Positions 21,967 to 31,063 of a stretch of DNA of 64,000 nucleotides are shown here, piece after piece. Positions within the stretch are counted from its first letter, which is position 1; the number at the start of each line of letters is the position of its first letter. The translations under genes were made by a program, and so were the position numbers. The DNA is from Cantharellus purpuraceus (Eukaryota > Basidiomycota > Agaricomycetes > Cantharellales > Hydnaceae): contig JALBUN010000037.1 in assembly GCA_025174535.1 (NCBI GenBank), positions 1 to 64,000 of the forward strand, in the 5' to 3' direction. Under the pieces are notes generated by a model, which saw nothing but the letters and a program-made list of their open reading frames with translations, made no database searches and was not told where the DNA came from.

Positions 21967-22494
21967 TTAGGAAAGTCTTGGAAACAAACACCTTTAATGC
22001 AGTGAAGCTATTTTTAAAACAAAGTAACTTAGTTAGGGCATAGTGGTAGATAATCTTGTTCTAACATAAGACCGTATGACTATCCCTCGTACTTTAGGGT
22101 GCAATACCATCAGATTTTCCATCCAAAGTGGTGGAAAATAATGATCCTGCTCCATACTAGTATATAACTCTGTTAATTTCTGTTCCAGAAGTGTGCCATC
22201 AGTACATCTGTATAAAGTCAGTGATTGGAACCTTGATATTTATAAAGGAACTTACCTCAGAAACAAATCATGGATGGATCCTATCCGAGATATATACCAA
22301 TCATTAACTCTTCTATCAAACTCTATCTTGCATTGAAGCATAAAAGAGAGCATCTTCATAATGCTTATAACATAAAAACATAATAATCATTTTATTAAGA
22401 AAGCAAGATGTATATATCTACTGCCTATACAAAATATCAAATGTTCAGAAAAAAATGATTTTTATATTTTTTCATTTCTGTTTTATAAGCAGAG
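21967..22494. other. Non-coding left part of the AT-rich block
   Basis: No gene. At 22031-22112 the sequence resembles a tRNA-like pol III promoter: GGGCATAGTGGTAGATAA as a possible A box and TTTAGGGTGCAATACCATC as a possible B box about 40 nt later. No tRNA cloverleaf can be drawn with confidence, so a tRNA-derived SINE fragment is only a suggestion. Confidence 0.35.
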
Positions 22495-23495
22495 ATGGAT
22501 TTGAAAATGCCACAAATCTTTGAAGATATAAAAGCAATCAAAGGCTGGATAAGTGACAATGATGCACTGATAAAAGCTATGGCAAGTCAAATGGAAGTAA
22601 AAGATGAATTAATATCTGATCTTATAAATGTCAAGTCTTGGATGAGTGAAAAGGATAGGCAGATCACTATACTTGAACAACAGGTTAATTCCCAGAGTCA
22701 GGAAATTCAGGTGCTTAAGAAACAGGTTGAGGAAAAAATACAATTATAACTACTTTGACAGACAGGAAAGAGAATTTAGATGAATGGATGAGTGAAATGA
22801 ATGATATTGTATCAGGATTTGGAACAGATATTCATAAACTTCAGAGACAGGTTAATAGGTGTGTTGCCACAATATCAGACCATGGAACAGATATTCATCA
22901 ACAGGTCAATACACATAATGCAGAGAATCTTATATTGGACCATAGAACAGACATTAATAAACTTCAGAAACAGGTTAATAGATGTATTGCAACAATATCA
23001 GACATTGTGGAATGGAAATCTGAAGTGCATGAGTGGATTGTAGAAACAGATGATACTGTAGTGGAACTTGGAACAGACATTAATAAACTTCAGAAACAGG
23101 GTGATAAATATAAAGCAATAATATCTGAGATTGTTGACTGGAAATTTGATATGAATCACTGGGCTGGAAAACAAGAACAGGAGGTAACAAGGTTACAGGA
23201 AAATGGTACCAGAAAGGTGACATTTAAGATAGTGAAAAGAGGTGTAGACTATATACTTATAGACTCAGATCAGTCTTGTAGACTAAATAGAATGGAATTA
23301 TTCATAAATGGTGAGCCTAGAAAACTATCTACAATATATACTAGGAAGAATGAAATGTCATCATATGGCGTAGATGGTAATAGGATTAATTTTCAAACAT
23401 GGAAGCAAGGAATGACTCAAGGTTCAAGGCATCAAGAAAAAGGTCTAATGAACGATCTCAAACTCCTAGTTCAAGGCATCAAGAAAAAGGTCTAA
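22495..23495 (+). pseudogene. Coiled-coil protein of the AT-rich block, split by a frameshift
   Basis: Two frames (22495-22749, 84 aa; about 22741-23495, about 250 aa) join if one base is gained or lost in the A-run at 22734-22739. Both halves are long amphipathic helices with repeated units: KSWMSEKDRQITILEQQV in the first; GTDIHKLQRQVNRC, GTDINKLQKQVNRC and GTDINKLQKQGDKY in the second. A C-terminal globular piece (KVTFKIVKRGVDYILIDSDQ) follows. Past it, two copies of AGGCATCAAGAAAAAGGTCTA occur (near 23427 and 23472). I do not recognise the family. Coiled-coil companions of transposases may mediate oligomerisation; that is a guess. Confidence 0.5.
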
Positions 23496-23660
23496 GGAAC
23501 GATCTGATTCAGACTCTGATCAATCTCAAATTCCTAGTTCAAGAAAAAGATGTAGATGGAGAACCCAGTAATGTAAGCCTCCGAAGACATAGGATACAAG
23601 GCATTCCATGCTTCTGACAAGGTCACCTTGGAGTGAATGGCTGTCCATGAGCACTCGGAT

Positions 23661-23870
23661 CACATCATTAGACTGCTCAAGGACAACGATTCAATTATCT
23701 GGTACACCATGCCGCTGCAAAGTCTCACCTACTGTCTGCTCAGTAAGTGCATCATTATCAACCCTCACAGCCAAAAGGCTGTCCTTTGATAATGTGATCA
23801 AACTGCTCCTGACAAGGTGACCTTCCATCCGATGTCATTATCATGATATGATAATATCCAATCGGCTGGT
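23661..23870 (+). pseudogene. Scrambled fragments of HEAT-repeat exons
   Basis: 23661-23693 (CACATCATTAGACTGCTCAA, then GGACAACGATTCA) matches the core of the HEAT exons at 2709-10457 (CACATCATTGAACTGCTCAA, GGACAACGATTCA) with two differences in 33 nt. 23857-23870 (TCCAATCGGCTGGT) matches the later part of the same exon, and 23799-23812 (GATCAAACTGCTCC) resembles another copy. They are out of order and have no open frame. They look like host gene pieces taken up by the AT-rich block. Confidence 0.6.
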
Positions 23871-24158
23871 ACACCTATTTAGCTATGCAGCAAAGAATTT
23901 GGAATGAAAGACTGGCAAGATAGGAAACAAGGAACTGGTAGAAGAATGATAGATGAAAGGACAGGAAATTCTGTATGGGACTTTGTTGTAGTATTCAGAT
24001 CGAGTGCATGCATCTGGCTATTGACAACTTTAGAAAATATATATAATTCAATTTATAAATATTAGATAAAAATATGGATGTTTACTACAACATTCTGCTC
24101 TTCAGAACTATCTAGTAAAAAATGAAATAAATTTTATATATCCTTCTTTATTGACATC

Positions 24159-24929
24159 ATGGGTAAAGATAAGAAGTGCAATGATTGGAGTTCTTGTGAT
24201 CTTTGGGATTATGGTATAATGGTTGACACACAATGGACTAAACAGTTTTTTGAGACAGATTTTAGAGATATTACTTTAGATATTGATGATGAGATCCTCA
24301 GTTTTGATTACAAAAAAGATGATGTGAAATGTTTAAAGGAGTCTTCAAGAAAATTTTTTACATACTTAGATAGATCTACTAGAGTCAGAGAAGGATCTAC
24401 GTTGGTTAATGATTTTACCAGAGAAGTGCTCTTTCTCATGAAATATGACAAGGATGAAAGATTAATCATCACTCATAATAAAATCCCTATGAATGTGATG
24501 GGAAATATAACAAGAAATGTTATAGAGATGTGTGTTATAAAAAATGATAATGAGATACTGTTTTTTACACATGAGAACACAAATCAGATAAATCCAGAAC
24601 CGCAGATTATAGCAAGAGCTATAGCAGTTTTTCAATTGAATAACAAGATTAGGAAGAATAAGGGAAAAAGTGCTTTAGAGGAAATGACAATACCTTGCAT
24701 TCAAACATCGAGAAAAGTCCCCCAGTTTTACCTAGTAACTGTTACAAGAGAGCTTGATCATGCTATCACAGAAGGGTTGTTTTCAGAAGTGAAAACAAAT
24801 GTAAGGTGTTGTTTCCCTGTAACAGTAACAGGTATGAAACATATTAATAGTAGAAAGAATGTTCTACAGTGTTTTGAAGCATTTAAGAAGTTTGTAGATA
24901 TACTTGATAGGAAATTAGATGAGAAATAA
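24159..24929 (+). CDS. 256-aa protein of the AT-rich block, possible degenerate nuclease-fold family
   Basis: Intact single frame from ATG at 24159; no earlier in-frame start. Mixed alpha/beta composition, no signal peptide or membrane segment. Recognisable stretches: STLVNDFTREVLFLM (about 80-94), NITRNVIEMCVIKNDNEILF (about 116-135), then NPEPQIIARAIAVFQLNN (about 145-162), and a C-terminal VLQCFEAFKKFVDIL. From memory, the order N-D-F, an acidic beta-strand pair, PE-Q-IA-AI-AFQ-NN and a final CFEAF helix recurs in many Agaricomycete hypothetical proteins that resemble PD-(D/E)XK nucleases. Here the strand that would carry E-x-K reads THEN, without the lysine, so activity is doubtful. Family assignment is uncertain. 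Confidence 0.55.
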   Translation: MGKDKKCNDWSSCDLWDYGIMVDTQWTKQFFETDFRDITLDIDDEILSFDYKKDDVKCLKESSRKFFTYLDRSTRVREGSTLVNDFTREVLFLMKYDKDERLIITHNKIPMNVMGNITRNVIEMCVIKNDNEILFFTHENTNQINPEPQIIARAIAVFQLNNKIRKNKGKSALEEMTIPCIQTSRKVPQFYLVTVTRELDHAITEGLFSEVKTNVRCCFPVTVTGMKHINSRKNVLQCFEAFKKFVDILDRKLDEK

Positions 24930-24967
24930 TGAGTTTTTAAAATTAATATATAATAACCAGAGACACC

Positions 24968-25147
24968 ATGTTGAATATACCCGAGATTGGTGATAAGGTA
25001 TCATTTATCAATGCAAGAACACAAATGACAGTGACAGGTATTGTTACATTAGTAACTGGCACTTTGTCAGATGACACTTTGCTAATAACTGTTACTTATG
25101 ATGACAATGAGATTCAGCTACCACTATGTGCACTACAACAAGTATAA
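24968..25147 (+). CDS. 59-aa small protein of the AT-rich block
   Basis: ATG at 24968, 38 nt after the stop of the 256-aa gene; stop TAA at 25145-25147. The sequence starts MLNIPEIGDKVSFINA and continues with alternating hydrophobic and polar residues (TGIVTLVTGTLSDDTLLITV), ending LPLCALQQV. This strand-rich pattern, with GDKVSF at the start, suggests a small SH3-like or Tudor-like barrel. The close spacing and shared composition suggest it belongs with its neighbours. No family recognised. Confidence 0.45.
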   Translation: MLNIPEIGDKVSFINARTQMTVTGIVTLVTGTLSDDTLLITVTYDDNEIQLPLCALQQV

Positions 25148-25440
25148 GATAAATCAGATAAGTGAATATGCAATATTTTTATTCACTCAAATGAAGGCAT
25201 GTGTGGTGATAGTGAAAAATTCAAATTACTTGGAAGTGCAATCATATAACTACTACATCTGTAGTTACAGATTGTAAGGATATTAAATGTCCTAAGAGCT
25301 CTGAACATTCAAAAAATACTCATCATGATACTAATGGTACTTATTGTTGTGTGAACAAAAGTTCAAATCTTGAAATTATCCAAGTGAAAATAGATGAAAA
25401 ATGTTGTGAGTGTAGAAACTAGGACTTTTAAATCAACTCC
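25148..25440. other. Spacer with a cysteine-rich open frame
   Basis: Between the 59-aa gene and the convergent 216-aa gene. The plus-strand frame 25216-25422 is open for 68 codons, lacks an ATG, and has eight cysteines (CKDIKCPKSSEHSKN; TYCCVNK; EKCCECRN before the stop). It could be the last exon of a spliced gene or a decayed one. Confidence 0.3.
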
Positions 25441-26091
25441 TTATGAGGATTCTTTGAACATCTGATTTCTTATACTTTGGAATATAATGTCAATAGCATT
25501 AGAACACTCTTCAAACTGAGCTTCTATGCTGTATCCAGAGGAAGGATATACAACAATTGAAACACCCTGATTGTTATTGGTGGTTTCATATAATTTTAAC
25601 CTACCATCCTTAGTTATGATCATACCATAGATTGTGATTTTACTTTTCTTGAAAACTCTCTGCTGTTGTTTCAATGCAACAACCATTGATGTAACCAAAT
25701 TGTTATACACATCACAGTTCTTACAAGTTTCCCCAGCAATAGAAATATCACACTTCTTGCCAGTTTCTCTAGCAATAGAAATATTACAACTAGGCAGATT
25801 ATCCTGTTGCATGGTTTGCAGACTTGACATACAATGATTTTGTTGAATCCAGGTTGAATTACTTATTTCATTGCCCTTTTCAATCATCTTATTGTACAGT
25901 GCTTCTGGTGTTTTATCTCTTTCCTGAGAAACTGATCCAGCTGGAAAGAAGTCCTTTGGGGGATTTCTTAATCTGAATTTTATGTAGATGGTGTCAGAGT
26001 CTATATACAAAGGATTTTCATCATCCTCTGGTTCTTTTTTAACAAAGACAGTAGATATTTTATGAACAACTTGCTTAGAGACAGACAACAT
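25441..26091 (-). CDS. 216-aa protein of the AT-rich block (minus strand)
   Basis: Single intact frame, start at 26091. It lies divergent to the transposase, with 96 bp between their starts, so they may share a promoter region. The N-terminal half is polar (VKKEPEDDENPLYIDSDT). The middle holds a near-perfect duplication, ISIARETGKKCD followed by ISIAGETCKNCD. The C-terminal part (about 140-216) looks globular: KKSKITIYGMIITKDGRLKL, then SIVVYPSSGYSIEAQFEE. Not recognised. A KKEPED string could be a SUMO-type site, but that is speculation. Confidence 0.5.
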   Translation of the reverse strand: MLSVSKQVVHKISTVFVKKEPEDDENPLYIDSDTIYIKFRLRNPPKDFFPAGSVSQERDKTPEALYNKMIEKGNEISNSTWIQQNHCMSSLQTMQQDNLPSCNISIARETGKKCDISIAGETCKNCDVYNNLVTSMVVALKQQQRVFKKSKITIYGMIITKDGRLKLYETTNNNQGVSIVVYPSSGYSIEAQFEECSNAIDIIFQSIRNQMFKESS

Positions 26092-26187
26092 AGCTTCATA
26101 GAATAAATATTATTTAATTTAAAATTCAATTATCAAAAAAATGAACATATTTTTGTTTTACTGTAATATAATAGTATCTTAGTCAAA

Positions 26188-27607
26188 ATGCCCTCAGACC
26201 AGCAAAAAAGCACAAAGGAGCAAAAAGAGAAAGAGCAAAAATAGAAAGAAGAAAAAGAGCTTCAGCAACTTAAAATGTGGAATGATCAAAGGGACAGAGC
26301 ATATAATAAGTTGATGGACAATCATTGGAATTTTCTATACACAAAGTGGCCTGTCTTAGAACACAAAAAATATCATAGAACAAAACTAAAAGATATGAAT
26401 GACATGGATGATGTAAAAAAAGTAGTATATAACAAGCTTGGACCAATACCAGTATTTTTCTTTCTTGTGGTATTGTTTTCAGTTGAAGAACATTCTACAC
26501 CTTATAGAGAGATAGAAAAAGGCTTGTTAGTACTATATCATCTACTCAAAGGTCCTACTTATGAAGAAATAGGAAATTTCATGCCATCAAGTAGCTTTTA
26601 TGATGTTCATAAGGAATTTTATGGTCGTCTGCATCATCTTAACTTTGATCTAGATAAACAAGTTACTGATTCACTGCGTACAATGTTCTCAAATATAATA
26701 ATAAGGATATTATCAGCTCTTATAAAGAATCCTCCAAAAATGGAATCAGTGACATTACTTCTTGATGGTCATGATACAAGAGGAATTTTGATTGGATCGA
26801 CATCTGAAGAGGGGTACTCACATAAATTTAAAAAGGCAGGATTTCGTACTCAAGTATGCATTGACATTAATCAAATGGTTCTATTCACCTCACCTTCATT
26901 GGCATGTAAACTAAATCCTGATGCAAAAATGTTTGTAGAGATGGCTGTATGGAATAAAATAGATAAGAATGATCAGATAGGCTTTGATGGAGCTTATCCA
27001 TCTGCTATTCCAGAAGTAGTAAAGGCAAGTATATTAAAGCCTAAGAACTTCTTTTATCCTTTTAGGAAGCCAAAAAATGTTGAACTTAAACCTGAAGAAA
27101 AGATTTTTAATAAGAAGTTTGGTGCCTTTAGTTCAACAGTAGAAGCATTCTTTGGAGGGTTTGCAATATTGTTTGAAAAATTTGATAATAAGAGATCTAT
27201 TAGAACTACAAATCCTGCTGTCTTTAATCTGGAATTAAAGGTAGCATGTCTATTATGGAATATTAAGAAATTTGTAGAACTACGTAAGATCAAACCATCC
27301 CCTTATCATGAAAAATGGTGTGAACAATATTTTGATTACCCTGAGGAAGAGGACCCAGATATTGAGCCACCCAGATCATTACTGGAAAGAGCAGAAGATG
27401 TTGACAAGATGACTCTATCTCAACAACGACTATTAGAAAGATGTGAGTATGATGTGGAGATGCATTATGAGACTGAAAATGAAGTAGAACAAATAATAAG
27501 GCAAAGAAAAAGGAAATTACGTAGAATATTTAGTTAAATGGAAATGTTATGCAGAGAAAACTTGGGAAGCAACATCAAGCTTTAAATCTACAGAATGTAT
27601 TAAATAG
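26188..27607 (+). pseudogene. DDE transposase (DDE_Tnp_4/Harbinger-like) with C-terminal chromodomain
   Basis: From ATG at 26188 the frame meets TAG at 26242, then is open from the ATG at 26275 for 420 codons. Numbering from 26275, candidate catalytic residues are D164 (LLLDGHDTRG), D238 (IGFDGAYP) and E290 (FSSTVEAFFGGF), the layout of DDE_Tnp_4 nucleases. Conserved-looking neighbours are FRTQVCIDINQM and VFNLELKVACLLWNIKKFV. After EVEQIIRQRK a frame change in the A-run near 27510 leads into a chromodomain (NYVEYLVKWKCYAEKTWEAT, 27520-27580) that ends at TAG 27605 where Q is expected before YW. So the gene has two nonsense codons and one frameshift, while the nuclease core is intact. A chromodomain would direct insertion to histone-marked chromatin, as in chromoviruses; here that is inferred. 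Confidence 0.7.
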
Positions 27608-27719
27608 TATTGGAAAGACAATAGTAATAGTATTATTGTATACCTATGCTACATTCAACTGTAAATTTTTTTCCCAGAATAAAATTGAATATTTGTATGT
27701 TTTATACTTATAGGTATCT

Positions 27720-28217
27720 ATGGAGACTGATCCATTACTGAAACAGCGTCTCAATCAACAGTTTTACCAAAAGCCTTTTCACAGCAATCCACACCGGCTA
27801 GCTAATTGTGCAACGTGTGACTGGTACCCCTTTGGGCAGTATCTGGACCGTTCATATGCTGAAGGTGAAGTGTTCCATCTTTCAAAGTATCCTCATATCA
27901 AATATGTATTTCTTGGTCTACAACCTGATAAAATAGGCTATAATGAAAGTGATCCTATTTTTGTAGCAGAATTTGCAGGTTTTCTGAATAAAACCAACAG
28001 ATTTGTAAGTGGTTCTGATCCAACCTCTGGATATGCACACATTATAACCACACATGTGAATCAGGCGTTTGTTAGACAGCCAGGCCCAGATATAAATAGG
28101 CAGAAACTATATCTTGGCCGTACAGTGCACATGATCTACATAACTAGTATTGGTATACTATTGGCTTTGCTGTGTTGGACAGTGTCCAGACATACCAATG
28201 AAGATAAGAATTCATAA
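27720..28217 (+). CDS. 165-aa protein with C-terminal membrane segment (AT-rich block)
   Basis: Starts METDPLLKQRLNQQFYQK and has one hydrophobic helix at about 133-153 (MIYITSIGILLALLCWTV) followed by a short charged tail, like a tail-anchored protein. The central part has the strings ANCATCDWYPFGQYLD and IKYVFLGLQPDKIGY. Intact frame, A/T-rich codons, 113 bp after the end of the transposase chromodomain. Not recognised; a cargo gene of the block is the simplest view. Confidence 0.45.
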   Translation: METDPLLKQRLNQQFYQKPFHSNPHRLANCATCDWYPFGQYLDRSYAEGEVFHLSKYPHIKYVFLGLQPDKIGYNESDPIFVAEFAGFLNKTNRFVSGSDPTSGYAHIITTHVNQAFVRQPGPDINRQKLYLGRTVHMIYITSIGILLALLCWTVSRHTNEDKNS

Positions 28218-28296
28218 TGGCATGTCTAAATCTATGGAGAAAGAAGCTTGTTGATGATATAAGGTGATGATTTTTGTTTTTAAAATGACCTCCCTA

Positions 28297-28862
28297 GACG
28301 CTTGTTCGGAATCATGTCAGTATACAATATTCTGATGTATATGAGATATACATCAGAATTTCAATGATACATAAAGCCAGGGAGTTACAATTTGGATATC
28401 TTAAAAGATTTCGGATGTGTGAAATTTTCATAAATATAAACATATATTCTATATTTTAATAAACTTTTAAAGATAAGACATTTGGTTGAGATGAACATAA
28501 TCATTTACATGTACATAATAGGAATGTATATATGAATATAATTGGTATTATATAGGGTATTTAGATATACAAATACCAGGTGGGGATTAAAGATAGTTCA
28601 AATTATGTTACAAGTATTGTATAAGAAAGAATCAATGATATTTGGATGTTCCTTCAAGAGAGTTGCCACCACTAAATCAGGAAAAAAAGAATTATTTTTG
28701 AGAATTATGCCAAAATATCAAAATATGTTTTAATCTAGTATATTGTGTAAAATTTGAGAATCATGTTGAAATATGAAAATAAGTTTGAATTGAAGTGTAT
28801 TGTATAAAATTTGAGGAAAATAGGTTGTACATACGTATTTGTTGTATTTCTGAATAAGCGTC
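28297..28862. mobile_element. 566-bp MITE, complete copy at the right edge of the AT-rich block
   Basis: Starts GACGCTTGTTCGGAA (28297-28311) and ends TTCTGAATAAGCGTC (28848-28862), matching as inverted repeats at 13 of 15 positions. Its right half repeats 21651-21966. The right flank TATGTTCTTTGG is the first base of the giant inverted repeat arm. The flanking triplets differ (CTA and TAT), so one flank was replaced after insertion. Confidence 0.75.
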
Positions 28863-29255
28863 TATGTTCTTTGGGGGAGCGATTCTCCTAATTATACGCT
28901 CCAGTGATTGAAGTGCAGAAGATGTCACCAAGAGTTGGTGAGAACTTTTGACCACTGGTCAATAATTCCCAGTGGCTGGGATTCTGGAACATAGTCCAGA
29001 GGTTCTTCTTAAACACAGAAGAACCCTTCTTGGGAGTGGCCTTTTGCAGCCACATCCATATGTCCACATTGGACAAGTTCATGGTGCCATCCAACTCCTG
29101 TTGGATGGCCAGGGGGACCCCATTAGGGTTTACTTGCCACCTCTGTATGAGGGTAAGTGTGTCTACCGGTGTAGTTGATAGAGTGATGATAAGACTCACA
29201 TTATCAGCATGAGCCAGCAGAGTCATTCTCTTGATGACTCTGCGCATTGGTACAG

Positions 29256-29562
29256 TGTCAGGGTTCATATGACTCAGTTTCTATTTTGAGTACCTTTCTT
29301 ATCACCCCTATCAGCACAGCCTGTTAGGGTGCACTCTCCTATCTCTCCCTATTGTTCCCCTATCTTGGTTCCCCTATTGTTCCCCTATCTTGGTTCCCCT
29401 ATTCCTTGCATCGTCTAGTATAAAGACCTTGCCTGGTGCAGCATGGTTTCCTCAGCTTGATCTCTGAGGATATCTGCTGTACCAGCTGGCATTATCTCTT
29501 ATCGGCTCTCACTTATTGAGTATCTTGTTGTTGTGGCCTCATCATTCAGCATAGCCCTCACA
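29256..29562 (-). mobile_element. 307-bp solo LTR with TACAG target duplication
   Basis: Begins TGTCAGGGTT and ends CCCTCACA, flanked by TACAG at 29251-29255 and 29563-29567. It contains a TATAAAG box near 29420 on the plus strand and a 25-bp tandem repeat. The uninterrupted target is seen in copy A2 (near 40420). The mirror copy is 62372-62678. Confidence 0.8.
29350..29399. repeat. 25-bp tandem repeat inside the 307-bp solo LTR
   Basis: Two perfect units of TATTGTTCCCCTATCTTGG plus TTCCCC (29350-29374 and 29375-29399), followed by a few bases of a third. The mirror is near 62535-62585. Confidence 0.85.
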
Positions 29563-31063
29563 TACAGTCCATTTTGCAATCAGCGTGGCCAATGCCTTTT
29601 TATGGAGTGATATGAACTCTGGAGTGTCCATATCACAGATGTTGAACCAGTCTGCCCTGATGGGGGTGAACTTGTCCAGAGGTTGTGGCAGGTGGCCAGT
29701 GACTGCTCTGGGAGGGTCAGTCACAGTCATGAACCATGGTGCCCATTTGGGGAATGATTTCCCCATATTGGCATGCTTGAGAGCATGCCTGAAATTGTCC
29801 CAGCAATTGCGATAATTTGCACATTGGGCTTCTTCCAGCATCTTCAATGCTGGATCTTTTAAGGTACAGCTGGCATCACTGTGTATTCCTTTTGAAGCTG
29901 ATCAATCTCAGCTTCAATTTCAGATAGGGCAAACTCAAAGAGTTTTCCCAGTTGCTTAGCACCCTTGGGGATGCTAGCCAGGAGGAGACTATGATCATGG
30001 TTGCATCCCTCCTAAATTGGGTCAGTGTCATCCCAATCTTGACCCTCAAACCCTTGAGGGTCGACCCAAGGCAGTTTGCTCAGGGGATCATCCTCTTTGG
30101 TGAGGTTGATCATTTCCCATGACAATGAAGCCATGGGTTGTGAAGGCATAATGGCAGGCAGTGATTTGCCTGCCGTAGTACATGATAACAATGCTACTGG
30201 AGCCAAGCACACTGTTGTGAGCTTGGTTTTGAACATAGGAGGTGCTCTATCTGCAGCCTCCTTCAGTGTTTTTAACTAATCTCTGAGACGAGTTACTTCA
30301 GACTTCTCATTATCAAGAAGTCCTTCGAGTTCTTGGACCTGTGCAAACAGGTCTGAGTTATCTTTATACATTTTATTGTAGTCTTTACGATAAGGTGTCA
30401 TGACATCATCTTTGATGTCACATATAAGTTGTGGCCATGCAACTCTTAATGCTCTTTCCACTGAAGCAGTGGAAAGATATAGTCAGCCTCCATTTTGGGC
30501 CTTGATTAAGTGCGATACGTATGTGTTGCACTTGTTACATCTGTGAGAGTGATGGATGGCAGTGCCACCATGCCATCTGCCAATTTTCCAGGTCATCTCA
30601 TCTTAATGACCTCTGATCATATCTGCAGCACTTATTGCAGGTGGTACTGCTGTGGAAGTTTGTTCAACTTCCATTGGATGCTCATCTTGAGCATCCATCA
30701 TCTCTCTTCTGGGAGATGACATTTTGGTGGAGGGGGGGTTGTGGTGGTTCAAAGAAGCACCGTTAGCCTTTTACAGCAGAGCTTGAAAATTTTTTATTGA
30801 GAATTTTTCTGGTGACTATGTCACATGGGTGTAACACAATTAATTATCACTTACCTCTTGCATGCTACCATGAGTAGCACAATGGTAAACTGCTCCCTAT
30901 GGGAGCAGTTTTTACTGCTATTGAGCTGCCTGTTGTTATGGCAGCTCTATCCTCATCTAGGAACTACCATTAATTAAGGTAGTTCCTCTTCCTCTCATTG
31001 AACTACCATCATTGATGGTAGCTCCACTTCTCCCCTTGAGCCCCATTAGATCTTTGGGCTCTG

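Larger units (their letters stand above)
21967..28296. mobile_element. AT-rich multi-gene block, candidate Harbinger-like transposon
   Basis: This 6.3-kb stretch is much richer in A and T than the host genes and carries intron-poor ORFs with A/T-ending codons: a coiled-coil gene (22495-23495), a 256-aa protein (24159), a 59-aa protein (24968), a minus-strand 216-aa protein (26091), a DDE transposase with chromodomain (26188-27607) and a 165-aa membrane protein (27720). It is framed by two direct copies of a MITE whose perfect relative made a 3-bp target duplication. The edges read TTAGGAAAGTC on the left and GACCTCCCTAG on the right, which are weakly inverted. The MITEs may be its non-autonomous relatives. 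Whether the block moved as one unit is an inference. Confidence 0.5.
28888..30722 (-). pseudogene. Coiled-coil/'WMWLQKATP' retroelement ORF, copy A1
   Basis: Start ATG at 30722 (MSSPRREMMDAQDEHPMEVE). Domains in order: acidic N-terminus, a short Cys/His stretch (CNKCNTY), a coiled coil (DLFAQVQELEGLLDNEKSEV), a linker with KLPWVDPQGFEGQDWDD, helical part (WDNFRHALKHANMGKSFPKW), and the C-terminal motif NLSNVDIWMWLQKATPKKGS. Proteins of this architecture accompany gypsy elements in Agaricomycetes; the role is unknown and may be Gag-like. In-frame stops and frameshifts are present, and the solo LTR at 29256 interrupts it. Diverged from copy A2 (39275) by many substitutions, several of them paired within hairpins. 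Confidence 0.65.

Noticed and set aside
29338..29412. Possible microsatellite or telomere-like array
   Set aside because: Only two 25-bp units inside a solo LTR; not telomeric.
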